Shown here: positions 18,915 through 27,519 of the stretch, piece by piece
Numbering within the stretch: position 1 is the first letter of the stretch
Layout of the letters: the number at the start of each line of letters is the position of its first letter
NCBI RefSeq assembly: GCF_003700275.1
Contig: NZ_RBRE01000004.1
Location: 62,001-126,000, forward strand
Origin: Pseudomonas cichorii
GTDB lineage: Bacteria; Pseudomonadota; Gammaproteobacteria; Pseudomonadales; Pseudomonadaceae
DNA length: 64,000 nucleotides
Direction of reading: 5' to 3'
Notes under the pieces: model-generated
The model's input: the letters and a program-made list of their open reading frames with translations, nothing else
What the model was told of the DNA's origin: nothing
Database searches by the model: none
Made by a program: the position numbers and the translations under genes

Positions 18915-19912
18915 GACAATGCCCCCTCACGATGAAACACCGGTTCGGCACCGGGCCTGGCAAACAGGCAACGGGCCATATGCTCGTCGCTGTGCACGGC
19001 GGGTACCTGGCTGGCGCAGGCGGCAATCGCCTGCGAACAACGGTTGCGGAAGGCGCAGCCCTGTTGTTCGCCCACCAGGCTTGGCACCAGGCCGGGAATC
19101 GAGCCCAGTGGTTGTCCCGGTTGCGTGCGGCCCGGAATCGGAATACTGGCCAGCAGGCCACGGGTATAGGGATGCTGCGGGTTCTCGAACAACTGCACGG
19201 CTGGTGCGGTTTCGACGATCTGGCCGGCATACATCACCGCCACGCGGTCAGCGATACGGGCAACCAGTCCCAGGTCGTGGGTGATGAATATCACCGCCAT
19301 GCCGAACTCTTTCTGGATGTCGCGGATCAGGCGCAGGATCTGTGCCTGGATCGTCACGTCCAGCGCCGTGGTCGGCTCGTCGGCGATGATCACATCCGGC
19401 TCGCACATCAGGGCCATGGCGATGATGACCCGCTGGCGCAGACCGCCGGACAGTTGATGCGGATACTGGCGCAGGCGCTCGGCAGCATTGCTGATGCCGA
19501 CTTTTTCCAGCATCTGTGCGGCGCGCAGCATGGCGTCCTTGCGCGATACCTTGCGATGCCGCAGCAGTACTTCGCATAACTGATCGCCAATGCTGTAGGC
19601 CGGGTTCAGCGAGGTCATGGGTTCCTGGAAGATCATCGCCAGGCGATTGCCGCGCAGATCGCACATCTGGCGTTCGCTCTGCGCCAGCATATCGATGCCG
19701 TCCAGGCTCAGGCGGCTGGCTGTGCGCCGCGCCTTGCGTGGCAGCAAATCCATGAGGGCCAGCGACGTGAGGGATTTGCCGCAGCCCGATTCACCGACGA
19801 TGCACAGCATTTCGCCGCGTTCGACATGGAAATCCAGGCCGCGAACGGCGTGCAGGGTTTCCTCGCCAAGGGGGATATCGACGCGCAGGTTTTCAACATG
19901 CAAGAGAGCCAT
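18911..19912 (-). CDS. Peptide ABC transporter ATP-binding protein (DppD/OppD-like)
   Basis: 333-residue partner ATPase. Walker A is [15 protein letters not shown], the signature [15 protein letters not shown] and Walker [20 protein letters not shown], followed by [26 protein letters not shown]. The C-terminal oligo_HPY region includes [15 protein letters not shown] chose ATG 19912 ([12 protein letters not shown]) because GAGGA lies 9 bases upstream; an upstream start adds ten unconserved residues. A 16-base gap separates it from the permease gene upstream. Confidence 0.92.
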   Translation of the reverse strand: MALLHVENLRVDIPLGEETLHAVRGLDFHVERGEMLCIVGESGCGKSLTSLALMDLLPRKARRTASRLSLDGIDMLAQSERQMCDLRGNRLAMIFQEPMTSLNPAYSIGDQLCEVLLRHRKVSRKDAMLRAAQMLEKVGISNAAERLRQYPHQLSGGLRQRVIIAMALMCEPDVIIADEPTTALDVTIQAQILRLIRDIQKEFGMAVIFITHDLGLVARIADRVAVMYAGQIVETAPAVQLFENPQHPYTRGLLASIPIPGRTQPGQPLGSIPGLVPSLVGEQQGCAFRNRCSQAIAACASQVPAVHSDEHMARCLFARPGAEPVFHREGALS

Positions 19913-19928
19913 GTCCGGATATCCTCTG

Positions 19929-20837
19929 TCAGTTGCGCCCATCGGGCAGGATCAAGTCGCGCAGGCCGTCGCCGACCAGATTGATACCCAGCACCAGCAC
20001 CATCAGTGCGATACCGGGGATGGCGATGACCCAGGGAGAAAAGAACATGTAGGGTTTGCCTTCGGCGATCATCAGGCCCCAGGACGGAATCGGCGGTTGT
20101 ACGCCAACGCCGAGGAACGACAGCGCCGACTCCAGCAGGATGGCGTGGGCCATTTCTAGAGTGGCGACCACGATCAGTGCACCGACCAGATTGGGCAGGA
20201 TCTCGCTGGCCAGGATACGAAAGGTCGAGCAACCCAGGGCCTGGGCCGACGCTACGTATTCGGCATCGCGAATCTGCTGCACGGCGGCGCGCACCACCAC
20301 CGCAAAGCGGTCCCACAACAGGCAGCCGAGCAGAATGATCACCACCTTGAGCGAGCCGCCCATCAGCGAAGCCGAAGCCAGGGCGACCATGACCACGGGC
20401 ATTGCCAGGCGGGTGGTGATCAGGTAACTGATCACGGCATCGACCTTGCCGCCGAAATAGCCTGCCAGCAGGCCCATGACCGTGCCGATCAGGCCGGAAA
20501 TCAGCGCCGCCGAGAAACCGATGAACAGCGAGATGCGTGCGCCATAAAGCAGCCGGGACAGGTAATCGCGGCCCAGTTTGTCGGTGCCCAGAATGTAATC
20601 CCAGGAACCGTTGGCCATCCATACCGGTGGCTTCATGCGCAGCATCACGTCCTGGACGTAAGGGTCATAAGGTGCCAGCCATGGGGCGAACAGGGCACCG
20701 AACAGAATGATCGCCAGCAGCAACATGCCAATCGCAAAGCCCCGGTGCCGCAGGCTGTTGCGCAGGGTTCGCAGGATGCTTCTGGCCGGTGGCTGGTAAT
20801 CGTTGATGACCAGCGCCGATGAAGTGGTCGTGCTCAT
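19929..20837 (-). CDS. Peptide ABC transporter permease (DppC-like)
   Basis: 302-residue inner-membrane permease with the N-terminal OppC extension (RSILRTLRNSLRHRGFAIGMLLLAIILFGALFAPWLAPYDP) and the EAA coupling loop (RDAEYVASAQALGCSTFRILASEILPNLV). About six TM segments. Start ATG 20837 has AGGAGG upstream. Pairs with the DppB-like permease 11 bases upstream. Confidence 0.92.
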   Translation of the reverse strand: MSTTTSSALVINDYQPPARSILRTLRNSLRHRGFAIGMLLLAIILFGALFAPWLAPYDPYVQDVMLRMKPPVWMANGSWDYILGTDKLGRDYLSRLLYGARISLFIGFSAALISGLIGTVMGLLAGYFGGKVDAVISYLITTRLAMPVVMVALASASLMGGSLKVVIILLGCLLWDRFAVVVRAAVQQIRDAEYVASAQALGCSTFRILASEILPNLVGALIVVATLEMAHAILLESALSFLGVGVQPPIPSWGLMIAEGKPYMFFSPWVIAIPGIALMVLVLGINLVGDGLRDLILPDGRN

Positions 20838-20848
20838 GGATCAGCCTC

Positions 20849-21766
20849 CTATTTCACGCGGATGCGCGGATCGAGCAGTGCGTTGAGCACGTCGGCCAGC
20901 AGGGTGAGAACGATGTAGATCACGGCAATCAGCAACACCACGGCCTGCACCACCGGGAAGTCGTCACGGGCGATGGCGTCCCAGGCCAGTTGCCCGATGC
21001 CTTGCAGGGAGAACACCGTTTCGATGACCACCGAACCGCCGAGCATGAAGCCGAACTCCACGGCGGCCAGCGCCACTACCGGAATCAGCGCATTGCGCAG
21101 CGCATGCTTGAACAGCACGGTGGACGGGCGCAGCCCCTTGGCGCGGGCGGTGCGGATGTAGTCGGAGTTGAGCACGTCGAGCATGCCAGCACGGGTCAGG
21201 CGCATGATCGCCGGTGTGGCGTAGTAACCCAGGGCAATCGCCGGCATCACGAAATGCGCCCATGTGGCATTGCCGGACACCGGCAGCCATTTCAGGGTGA
21301 CCGAGAACACCACGATCAGCATCAGGGCGAACCAGAAGCTGGGCATGGCCTGGCCCAGCACCGCAATGCTCAGCGCCAGCCGATCGATCCAGGTATCGCG
21401 CTTGACCGCTGCCAGTACGCCGAGCGGAATGGCAATCAACAGCGCGATGCCCAGCGCCATGGCGCCCAGGCCGAGGGTGATGGACAGGCGCGAGGCGATC
21501 AGGTTGTAGACCGACTCCTGGAAGAAGAACGAGTCGCCCAGGTCCAGACGCAGCAGATCGCCCAGCCAGTTGAAGTATTGCGTCACCAATGGCTTGTCGA
21601 GGCCGTATTGAACGCGGATCTGTTCGATCTGTTCGCTGGTGGCTTCAGGTCCGCCGATGGCGGTGGCCAGGTCACCGGAAAGGTGCAAGAGGGAGAAGCT
21701 GATCACCGATACGGTAATCGCCACGCATAAGGCAATACCCAGGCGGCGCAGAAGAAATCCAGACAT
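20849..21766 (-). CDS. Peptide ABC transporter permease (DppB-like)
   Basis: 305-residue permease. It opens MSGFLLRRLGIALCVAITVSVISFSLLHLSGD and carries the DppB/OppB marker YGLDKPLVTQYFNWLGDLLRLDLGDSF and an EAA loop (DYIRTARAKGLRPSTVLFKHALRNALIPV). I chose ATG 21766 because it gives the standard cytoplasmic start before TM1; the longer reading adds 16 unconserved residues. About 105 bases separate it from the binding-protein gene, wide enough for a stem-loop that lowers downstream expression. Confidence 0.92.
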   Translation of the reverse strand: MSGFLLRRLGIALCVAITVSVISFSLLHLSGDLATAIGGPEATSEQIEQIRVQYGLDKPLVTQYFNWLGDLLRLDLGDSFFFQESVYNLIASRLSITLGLGAMALGIALLIAIPLGVLAAVKRDTWIDRLALSIAVLGQAMPSFWFALMLIVVFSVTLKWLPVSGNATWAHFVMPAIALGYYATPAIMRLTRAGMLDVLNSDYIRTARAKGLRPSTVLFKHALRNALIPVVALAAVEFGFMLGGSVVIETVFSLQGIGQLAWDAIARDDFPVVQAVVLLIAVIYIVLTLLADVLNALLDPRIRVK

Positions 21767-21871
21767 GGCAAGTGACCTTGTATCCATGGGATGACAATGA
21801 AAAGTCCATGGCAATGGGGCACCCTTCAGCAGGCGCCCAGGCCGGACTCAGCGATTTACGTCATGTGGCGC

Positions 21872-23392
21872 TTACTTCCAGCTCGACAGGACAAAGCGCG
21901 GCAGCTCGTCCGGGTAGGGCTTGAAGTTCAGGTCCGAGACGTACGCATAGTTCATCGAGTAGTTGAACAGCGGTGCCCAGTACGCCTGCTCGCTGATGCG
22001 CTGCAGGGCCAGGCGGTAATTGTCCTTGCGCACCTGAGGGTCGAGGGCGTTGTCGGCGGTTTGCAGCCAGCTCTGGACTTGCGGGTCCTTGATGTTGTCG
22101 TCCGGGTTACCCTTGAACCAGGTGCCCGCCGAAGCCGAGGTATCGAGGATCGAGAACGAGCCCCAGGCCTGGAACGACATCGGCACCTTGCCGCCGCGCT
22201 GTTGATCGCGCAGGGCGGCGTATTTCAGGTAGCGCAGCTTGGCGTTGATACCCACGGCCCGCAGGTTGCCGATGATCGCCTCGACATAGTCGCGATCCCG
22301 GTAGGCGAAGATTTCCGTCTCGAAACCCTTCGGATAGCCAGCTTCGGCCAGCAGTGCCCTGGCCTTGGCCGGGTCATAGTTGTAGACCGTCGCGGCGCTG
22401 GTATCGCACCCGAACTGGGCCGGGTAGCAGGCCACTTGCAGCGGTTTGCTTTCGCCGCCTACCAGTTGCGAAGCCAGGCCTTCACGGTTGATCGCATGGT
22501 TGATGGCCTGACGGACCTTGAGGTGTTTCATGGGCGAGTCGGCAGTGGAGGTGCCGCGTGCATCGAGGATCAGAAAGCCGATGCGCATGGTCGCGCCGCT
22601 GGTCACCACCAGGCTTTCCATGCCTTTGAGGCTCTGCGCCTGATCCGGTGCTACGCGCCAGACCCAATCGACGCCACCGGTCATCAGTTCGGCAAGACGG
22701 GTTTCGGAGTCTGCGATGACCTTGAACTGGATATGTCCGATCTTCGGCTGGCCTTGCGGGCTGCCCTCGAAGTAGTCCGGGTTCTTGTCCATGTTCACGC
22801 CCACGCCGCTGGCAATCGAGGTGACTTTGTAGGGGCCGGTGCCGACAGGCTTGCGACTGAATTCTGCCATGCCGACTTTCTCGAAATAGTTTTTCGGAAA
22901 CATCGGCACCGCGTTGGACAGGTATTCCAGTGCGGGCGGGAAGGGTTTCTTCAGGTGCAGGCGAACGCTGTAGTCGCCGAGCTTTTCGGCGCTCTTGATC
23001 CAGTCGACGTTCTGCACCGTGACGACTTTCGAGTCGGGAGACACCACATAGTTGAGGGTGAACACCACGTCGTCGGCGGTGAAGGCATCACCGTTGTGGA
23101 ATTTCACGCCCTGGCGCAATTCAAAATCGATGGTGCTGTCATCGACCTGTTTCCAGCTGGTGGCCAGCATGGGTTCCAGTTGACCACTGTCAGGATTGCG
23201 ATAGACCAGATTGTCCCAGATGAGCCGCCCCAGAATGACACCTTCGCGCAAGTCGTTGTGATAGGGGCTGATGTTTTCAGGTTCGCTGTCGGAAGCGTAA
23301 ACCAGTGTGTCGTCGGCTTTGCCGGCCAAGGCGGAAAAGCTGCTGAACAAGCCAAGCAGCGCGATGCTGCGAGCGAAACCCTTGATGCCCAT
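21872..23392 (-). CDS. Peptide ABC transporter substrate-binding protein (SBP_bac_5)
   Basis: 506-residue periplasmic binding protein of the DppA/OppA family. The signal peptide is MGIKGFARSIALLGLFSSFSALA, with cleavage before GKADDT. Family motifs are DTLVYASDSEPENISPYHNDLREG, WKQVDDSTIDFELRQGVKFHNGDAFTADDVVFTLNYV and GTGPYKVTSI. It is the first gene of an operon running through dppBCDF-like genes and two M20 peptidases, and is divergent from a LysR gene. Ligand likely a short peptide or acyl-amino-acid. Confidence 0.93.
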   Translation of the reverse strand: MGIKGFARSIALLGLFSSFSALAGKADDTLVYASDSEPENISPYHNDLREGVILGRLIWDNLVYRNPDSGQLEPMLATSWKQVDDSTIDFELRQGVKFHNGDAFTADDVVFTLNYVVSPDSKVVTVQNVDWIKSAEKLGDYSVRLHLKKPFPPALEYLSNAVPMFPKNYFEKVGMAEFSRKPVGTGPYKVTSIASGVGVNMDKNPDYFEGSPQGQPKIGHIQFKVIADSETRLAELMTGGVDWVWRVAPDQAQSLKGMESLVVTSGATMRIGFLILDARGTSTADSPMKHLKVRQAINHAINREGLASQLVGGESKPLQVACYPAQFGCDTSAATVYNYDPAKARALLAEAGYPKGFETEIFAYRDRDYVEAIIGNLRAVGINAKLRYLKYAALRDQQRGGKVPMSFQAWGSFSILDTSASAGTWFKGNPDDNIKDPQVQSWLQTADNALDPQVRKDNYRLALQRISEQAYWAPLFNYSMNYAYVSDLNFKPYPDELPRFVLSSWK

Positions 23393-23506
23393 ATGCCGTC
23401 GTCTCCAAAAGGCGAAGTGGTTGTATCAAAGGGCAGTGGATCGCAAATGCGAAAGGAAAGAGGGTGAAAGCAGGCAATGGTTTTATTAGGCCTCGACAGG
23501 ACTCTA

Positions 23507-23556
23507 GGCAAAGCGTATCAATGCCACAAGCACAATCTTTCGATACTTGCTTTGCC
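23507..23556. promoter_or_regulatory. Long inverted repeat in divergent LysR/transporter promoter region
   Basis: GGCAAAGC-GTATC (23507-23519) is mirrored by GATAC-TT-GCTTTGCC (23542-23556), an inverted repeat identical but for a two-base insertion, with 22 bases between arms. It sits between the divergent start codons of the peptide-binding protein (23392) and the LysR gene (23580), where a LysR protein would bind to repress itself and activate the operon. Confidence 0.55.
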
Positions 23557-23579
23557 AAAAAGGCAACGCTGGAGGTGTC

Positions 23580-24488
23580 ATGCAGCTCTACGGTGTGCAA
23601 TCCACAGCTTTACGTTATTTTCTGGAGGTGGCGCGCTGCGGGTCGATCAGTGAAGCGTCTTTGCGGCTGAATGTCGCGGCTTCGGCAGTCAGTCGGCAGA
23701 TCGCCAAGCTGGAAAGGGATCTGGATGCGGTGCTGTTCGAGCGCCGCGCCCGTGGCATGGTGCTCAGCGAGGCAGGCATACGTCTTGCGGCCTATGCGCG
23801 CAAATCCCAGCTTGAAGCCGAGCAGGTGGTACTGGAAATCACCGAACTGCACGGCTTGCAGCGCGGACATGTGCGTATCGCCTGTTCCGAAGGTTTTGCC
23901 CTCGAGTTTCTGCCCAAGGCCATCGCTCATTTTCGACGTGCCTATCAGGGCATCCACTTTTCCCTGGAGGTCTGCGCACCTGCACATGCCACCGAGAAAG
24001 TCCGTTCCGGCGATGCCGATCTGTGCCTGACGTTCAGCCTGACGCCACAGAAGGAAATCAAGGTCGAATACATCCATTCCGGAGCCATCTGCGCGGTGGT
24101 CAGCAACAGCCATCCCCTGGCAGGACGCAAGGAGGTTTCGCTGGCAGAACTGCAGCCCTACGACATTGCCCTGACCAATACCGATACGACCTTGCGCCAG
24201 TTGTTCGATATCTGCTGCGGCGTGCAGGGCCTGCTGTTCGATCCGGTGCTGACCAGCAATTACATCGGCGCCCTGTTGCGTTTCGTTCGCGAGGAGGGTG
24301 GTATCAGCCTGTCCAGCGAGATGACCCTGGACAGGCGCCTGCAAGGCACGGAACTCAAGTCCTTGCCCATCAGCGATGACGGGATGAAAGCCCGGCGTAT
24401 CGAATTGCAAAGCATGGCCGGACGCAACCTGCCAGCGGCGGTAAGTGCCTTTCGCGACTTTCTCATTGGAGAGTTGGCAAAAACCTGA
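23580..24488 (+). CDS. LysR-family regulator of the peptide operon
   Basis: 302-residue LysR regulator. The HTH (about residues 8-65) reads LRYFLEVARCGSISEASLRLNVAASAVSRQIAKLERDL. The effector domain from about 92 begins RGHVRIACSEGFALEFLPKAIAHFRRAYQGIHF. ATG 23580 follows GGAGG closely. Its divergent position and the palindrome at 23507-23556 make the peptide transporter/peptidase operon its probable target. Effector unknown. Confidence 0.9.
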   Translation: MQLYGVQSTALRYFLEVARCGSISEASLRLNVAASAVSRQIAKLERDLDAVLFERRARGMVLSEAGIRLAAYARKSQLEAEQVVLEITELHGLQRGHVRIACSEGFALEFLPKAIAHFRRAYQGIHFSLEVCAPAHATEKVRSGDADLCLTFSLTPQKEIKVEYIHSGAICAVVSNSHPLAGRKEVSLAELQPYDIALTNTDTTLRQLFDICCGVQGLLFDPVLTSNYIGALLRFVREEGGISLSSEMTLDRRLQGTELKSLPISDDGMKARRIELQSMAGRNLPAAVSAFRDFLIGELAKT

Positions 24489-24531
24489 GCGGTAATGTCC
24501 GAGTAGCCATGTCTGGTTCTCTGGTTGTTAA

Positions 24532-24546
24532 TGTTATAGTGTATCA
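24532..24546. promoter_or_regulatory. Zur-like box upstream of folE2
   Basis: TGTTATAGTGTATCA matches the palindromic proteobacterial Zur consensus TGTTATAnTATAACA at 13 of 15 positions. It lies 87 bases before the folE2 start. folE2 and its gamma-carbonic-anhydrase neighbour are known zinc-starvation genes in Pseudomonas, so Zur repression when zinc is ample is the natural reading. Confidence 0.75.
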
Positions 24547-24632
24547 ATAGTGGTCGACCTGATACGTCGCCAGATCGCATACATCATGCTTTGCCCGCTG
24601 CGGTGAAGCTGGACAACGAGATACCGCCAGAC

Positions 24633-25538
24633 ATGAATAGCCCCCTCCCTGACGTTGCCCTGACGGAAACTTCCGCGGCCCTGATTGCCCTTGACTGGGT
24701 CGGCATGCAAGGCATCGAAGTGCCGATCCTGCTGAGCGAGCCCGGCGTGCAGCATCCCGTGCATGCCTATGTGGATCTGCAGGTCGACCTGGCCGATCCG
24801 GGGGTCAAGGGCATTCACATGTCACGCCTGTACACCTTGCTCGACAGTTTTGCCGAGCATCAACTGTTCACGCCCGGCGCCATGGCCGCATTGCTTGAGG
24901 CGATGGTCAGCAGCCATGCCGACTGCCATTCCAGCCGTGCCCGGTTCAGGATGAGCTTCAATCTGTTGTGCCGGCGAGCGGCGCTGAAAACCCGGGGACT
25001 CAGCGGCTGGAAATCCTACCCGGTGGTTCTGGATGCTGTCTGGGTGGACGGCAAGCTGTCTCTGGATGCCTCGGTGGAGGTGACCTATTCCTCGACTTGC
25101 CCTTGCTCGGCAGCCTTGTCGCGCCAGCTTCTGGAAGAGGCATTTCTGGCGCAGTTCGGCGAGCAGTCGGAACTGACTCCCGCTCATGCGGCGCTCTGGC
25201 TGCGGGAGAATGGTTCCTTCGCGACGCCGCATAGCCAGCGCAGCGTGGCGACAGTTCAGGTACGGATCCCTGAACAGGCCAGCGAACTGGGTTTGATGAG
25301 CCTGATCGATGTCACCGAACGCGCTCTGGGCACGCCGGTCCAGACCGCCGTCAAGCGCGCCGACGAGCAGGCCTTTGCCCGGCTCAACGGCCAGAACCTG
25401 ATGTACGTCGAAGACGCTGCGCGCAAGATCCAGCAGGCACTGGAAGGGCGTTTTGCCGCGTCCAGTGTCGGCGTGCGTCACCTGGAAAGCCTGCACCCCC
25501 ACGATGCCGTGGCCTACACTTCCAACTATATGTCCTGA
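24633..25538 (+). CDS. folE2: GTP cyclohydrolase I type IB, FolE2
   Basis: 301-residue T-fold enzyme converting GTP to dihydroneopterin triphosphate for folate synthesis. It replaces zinc-dependent FolE when zinc is scarce and accepts other metals. Family landmarks are GIEVPILLSE, VDLADPGVKGIHMSRLY, SSHADCHSSRARF and EVTYSSTCPCSAALSRQL, which contains the metal-ligand/active-site Cys. ATG 24633 (MNSPLPDVAL) gives the normal length; a TTG further upstream is unlikely. The gamma-carbonic-anhydrase gene follows after 11 bases, and the Zur-like box upstream fits regulation by zinc. Confidence 0.93.
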   Translation: MNSPLPDVALTETSAALIALDWVGMQGIEVPILLSEPGVQHPVHAYVDLQVDLADPGVKGIHMSRLYTLLDSFAEHQLFTPGAMAALLEAMVSSHADCHSSRARFRMSFNLLCRRAALKTRGLSGWKSYPVVLDAVWVDGKLSLDASVEVTYSSTCPCSAALSRQLLEEAFLAQFGEQSELTPAHAALWLRENGSFATPHSQRSVATVQVRIPEQASELGLMSLIDVTERALGTPVQTAVKRADEQAFARLNGQNLMYVEDAARKIQQALEGRFAASSVGVRHLESLHPHDAVAYTSNYMS

Positions 25539-25549
25539 GGACTATTACC

Positions 25550-26110
25550 GTGATCCGCAAGAACCCTTCCGGCCATCTGCCGGTCATTGCCGAGTCGGCC
25601 TATATCGATAAAACCGCGATCATCTGTGGCAAGGTCATCATCAAGGACAACGTCTTTGTCGGCCCGTATGCCGTGATTCGTGCCGATGAGGTCAACGCCA
25701 ACGGCGACATGGACCCCATCATCATCGGGGCCAACTCCAATATCCAGGATGGTGTGGTCATTCACTCCAAGTCCGGTGCCGCGGTGACCATCGGCGAATA
25801 CAGCTCGATTGCCCACCGTTCCATCGTCCACGGACCATGCACCGTGGGCGACCGGGTTTTCGTCGGCTTCAACAGTGTGCTGTTCAACTGCCAGGTCGGT
25901 AATGGCAGCGTCGTGCGCCATAACTCGGTGGTCGATGGTCGCGATCTGCCGGAAAACTTCTACGTGCCGTCCACCACCCGTATCGGTCCGAACACCGATC
26001 TGTCGCAGTTTCCGCCGGTGAGCATCTCGGCCTCGGAATTCTCGGAAGACGTGGCGCACACCAATATCGATCTGGTTCGCGGCTACAAGGCCTTGCAGAA
26101 CGAGTTCTGA
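25550..26110 (+). CDS. Gamma-carbonic-anhydrase family protein
   Basis: 186-residue left-handed beta-helix protein with hexapeptide repeats throughout (AIICGKVIIKDNVFVGPYAVIRADEV and on). The three zinc/iron-ligand His residues of gamma-carbonic anhydrases are present in GVVIHSKSG and IAHRSIVHG. The start is GTG 25550, with GAGGA 8 bases upstream. Co-transcribed with folE2 and probably induced in zinc starvation, where an iron- or other metal-loaded enzyme could stand in for zinc carbonic anhydrases. Enzymatic activity is inferred from the ligands only. Confidence 0.9.
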   Translation: MIRKNPSGHLPVIAESAYIDKTAIICGKVIIKDNVFVGPYAVIRADEVNANGDMDPIIIGANSNIQDGVVIHSKSGAAVTIGEYSSIAHRSIVHGPCTVGDRVFVGFNSVLFNCQVGNGSVVRHNSVVDGRDLPENFYVPSTTRIGPNTDLSQFPPVSISASEFSEDVAHTNIDLVRGYKALQNEF

Positions 26111-26140
26111 TCTGCGACCAGGAAAGCTTCGATAGCGCTG

Positions 26141-26205
26141 TCACGGGCAAGCCGGACTGCGGCACAATGCGCTCGGCGTTTTGTGTGAATGCGGTTTGCC
26201 CGTGA
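26141..26205. repeat. Spaced inverted repeat after gamma-carbonic-anhydrase gene
   Basis: TCACGGGCAAGCC (26141-26153) pairs with GGTTTGCCCGTGA (26193-26205), one mismatch, with a 39-base spacer. The unit resembles the GGCTTGCCCG type of Pseudomonas REP and lies in the gap before the next gene, possibly as a terminator. Confidence 0.5.
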
Positions 26206-26257
26206 AGCGCCTTGAAAGCCTGCAACTGTTACAGCCCTCTGACGGACCTGATCCTCC

Positions 26258-27424
26258 ATGACAACAGCTGTTCCCTCGACTTCTGCGCCGCCTTCAAGGC
26301 TGCGCTCGATTGACGCCCTGCGCGGGCTGATCATTCTTTTCATGTTGCTTGATCACGTGCGGGAAACCTTTTTCCTGCATCGCCAGGTCAGCGATCCCAT
26401 GGATGTTGCCACTACCGCCCCGGAGGTGTTTTTCAGCCGCTTGCTGGCGCATGTGTGTGCGCCCCTGTTCGTGCTGCTGACGGGGCTTTCGGCGTTTCTG
26501 TACGGTGAAAAGTACAGTGGCAGAACCGATGTTTCGGCGTTTCTGCTCAAGCGCGGCCTGTTCCTGATTGCCCTGGAGTTCACTCTGGTGAGCTTCGCCT
26601 GGACCTTCAAGTTCCCGCCCAGCATCATTTACCTGCAAGTCATCTGGGCCATCGGCCTGAGCATGGTGGCCTTGTCGGCGATGGTGTTCCTGCCGCGCTG
26701 GGCACTGGTGGTGATCGGTGTGGTCATCATCGCCGGCCACAATCTGCTGGATTCGCTGCACTTTGGCGTCGAGTCGGCCATGCATATCCCGTGGGCGATC
26801 CTGCATGATCGTGGCTGGATCGAAGTCAGCGATACGCTGCGCCTGCGCACGTCTTATCCTGTGCTGCCCTGGATTGGCGTGATTGCCCTGGGCTATGCCG
26901 CCGGGCCGTGGTTCTCGAAAGCCATGGATTCGGCCGCACGCCGTAGCCGTTTGCTGGTCTGGGGTCTGGGCGCGCTGCTCGGCTTCATGGTCCTGCGATT
27001 GATCAACGGCTATGGCGAAAAGCCCTGGAGCACAGGCGAAACCGGCCTGCAAACCGTGATGAGCTTTTTCAATATCACCAAATACCCGCCGTCATTGCTG
27101 TTCATCAGCCTGACTCTGGGGATTGGTCTGCTGGTGCTGATCTGGTTCGAGCGGATTCAGGAGAAGGGCTGGTTGCGACCGCTGGTGACCCTGGGCGCGG
27201 CACCGATGTTCTTCTATCTGCTGCACCTGTACGTGCTGAAGTTCCTGTACCTGATTGCCGTGGCGATCTGGGGCAGGAATCAGGGCGATTACTTCGGCTT
27301 CGATGCGATGTGGGGCGTCTGGCTGGGTTCGGTGCTACTGGCCGTGGCGCTGTTTCCGGCGGTGCGCTGGTTTGCCGGGCTCAAGGCGCGGCGGCGGGAT
27401 ATCAGCTGGTTGAAATACCTGTAA
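26258..27424 (+). CDS. DUF1624/HGSNAT-type membrane protein (putative acyltransferase)
   Basis: 388-residue inner-membrane protein with about ten TM segments. The N-terminal motif RLRSIDALRGLIILFMLLDHVRETFF is that of the heparan-alpha-glucosaminide N-acetyltransferase-like (DUF1624) family, distant from acyltransferase-3/YeiB proteins; its His lies in LLDHVRE. It probably transfers an acyl group from a cytoplasmic donor to a periplasmic sugar or similar acceptor, but substrate and activity are unknown. Single gene, convergent with the DUF4198 gene across a REP hairpin. Confidence 0.8.
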   Translation: MTTAVPSTSAPPSRLRSIDALRGLIILFMLLDHVRETFFLHRQVSDPMDVATTAPEVFFSRLLAHVCAPLFVLLTGLSAFLYGEKYSGRTDVSAFLLKRGLFLIALEFTLVSFAWTFKFPPSIIYLQVIWAIGLSMVALSAMVFLPRWALVVIGVVIIAGHNLLDSLHFGVESAMHIPWAILHDRGWIEVSDTLRLRTSYPVLPWIGVIALGYAAGPWFSKAMDSAARRSRLLVWGLGALLGFMVLRLINGYGEKPWSTGETGLQTVMSFFNITKYPPSLLFISLTLGIGLLVLIWFERIQEKGWLRPLVTLGAAPMFFYLLHLYVLKFLYLIAVAIWGRNQGDYFGFDAMWGVWLGSVLLAVALFPAVRWFAGLKARRRDISWLKYL

Positions 27425-27426
27425 CT

Positions 27427-27513
27427 GCAGGAGCGAATGTATTCGCGAGACGTCATTGAAGGCTATAGATTCTCTACAACTTTACGGGCCTCTCGCGAAT
27501 AATTCGCTCCTGC
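27427..27513. repeat. Large REP-type inverted repeat between convergent genes
   Basis: GCAGGAGCGAAT(G)TATTCGCGAGA (27427-27450) and its reverse complement (27491-27513) pair with a single bulged base around a 40-base loop. It separates the convergent DUF1624 and DUF4198 genes and could terminate both transcripts. Confidence 0.75.
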
Positions 27514-27519
27514 ACATGA

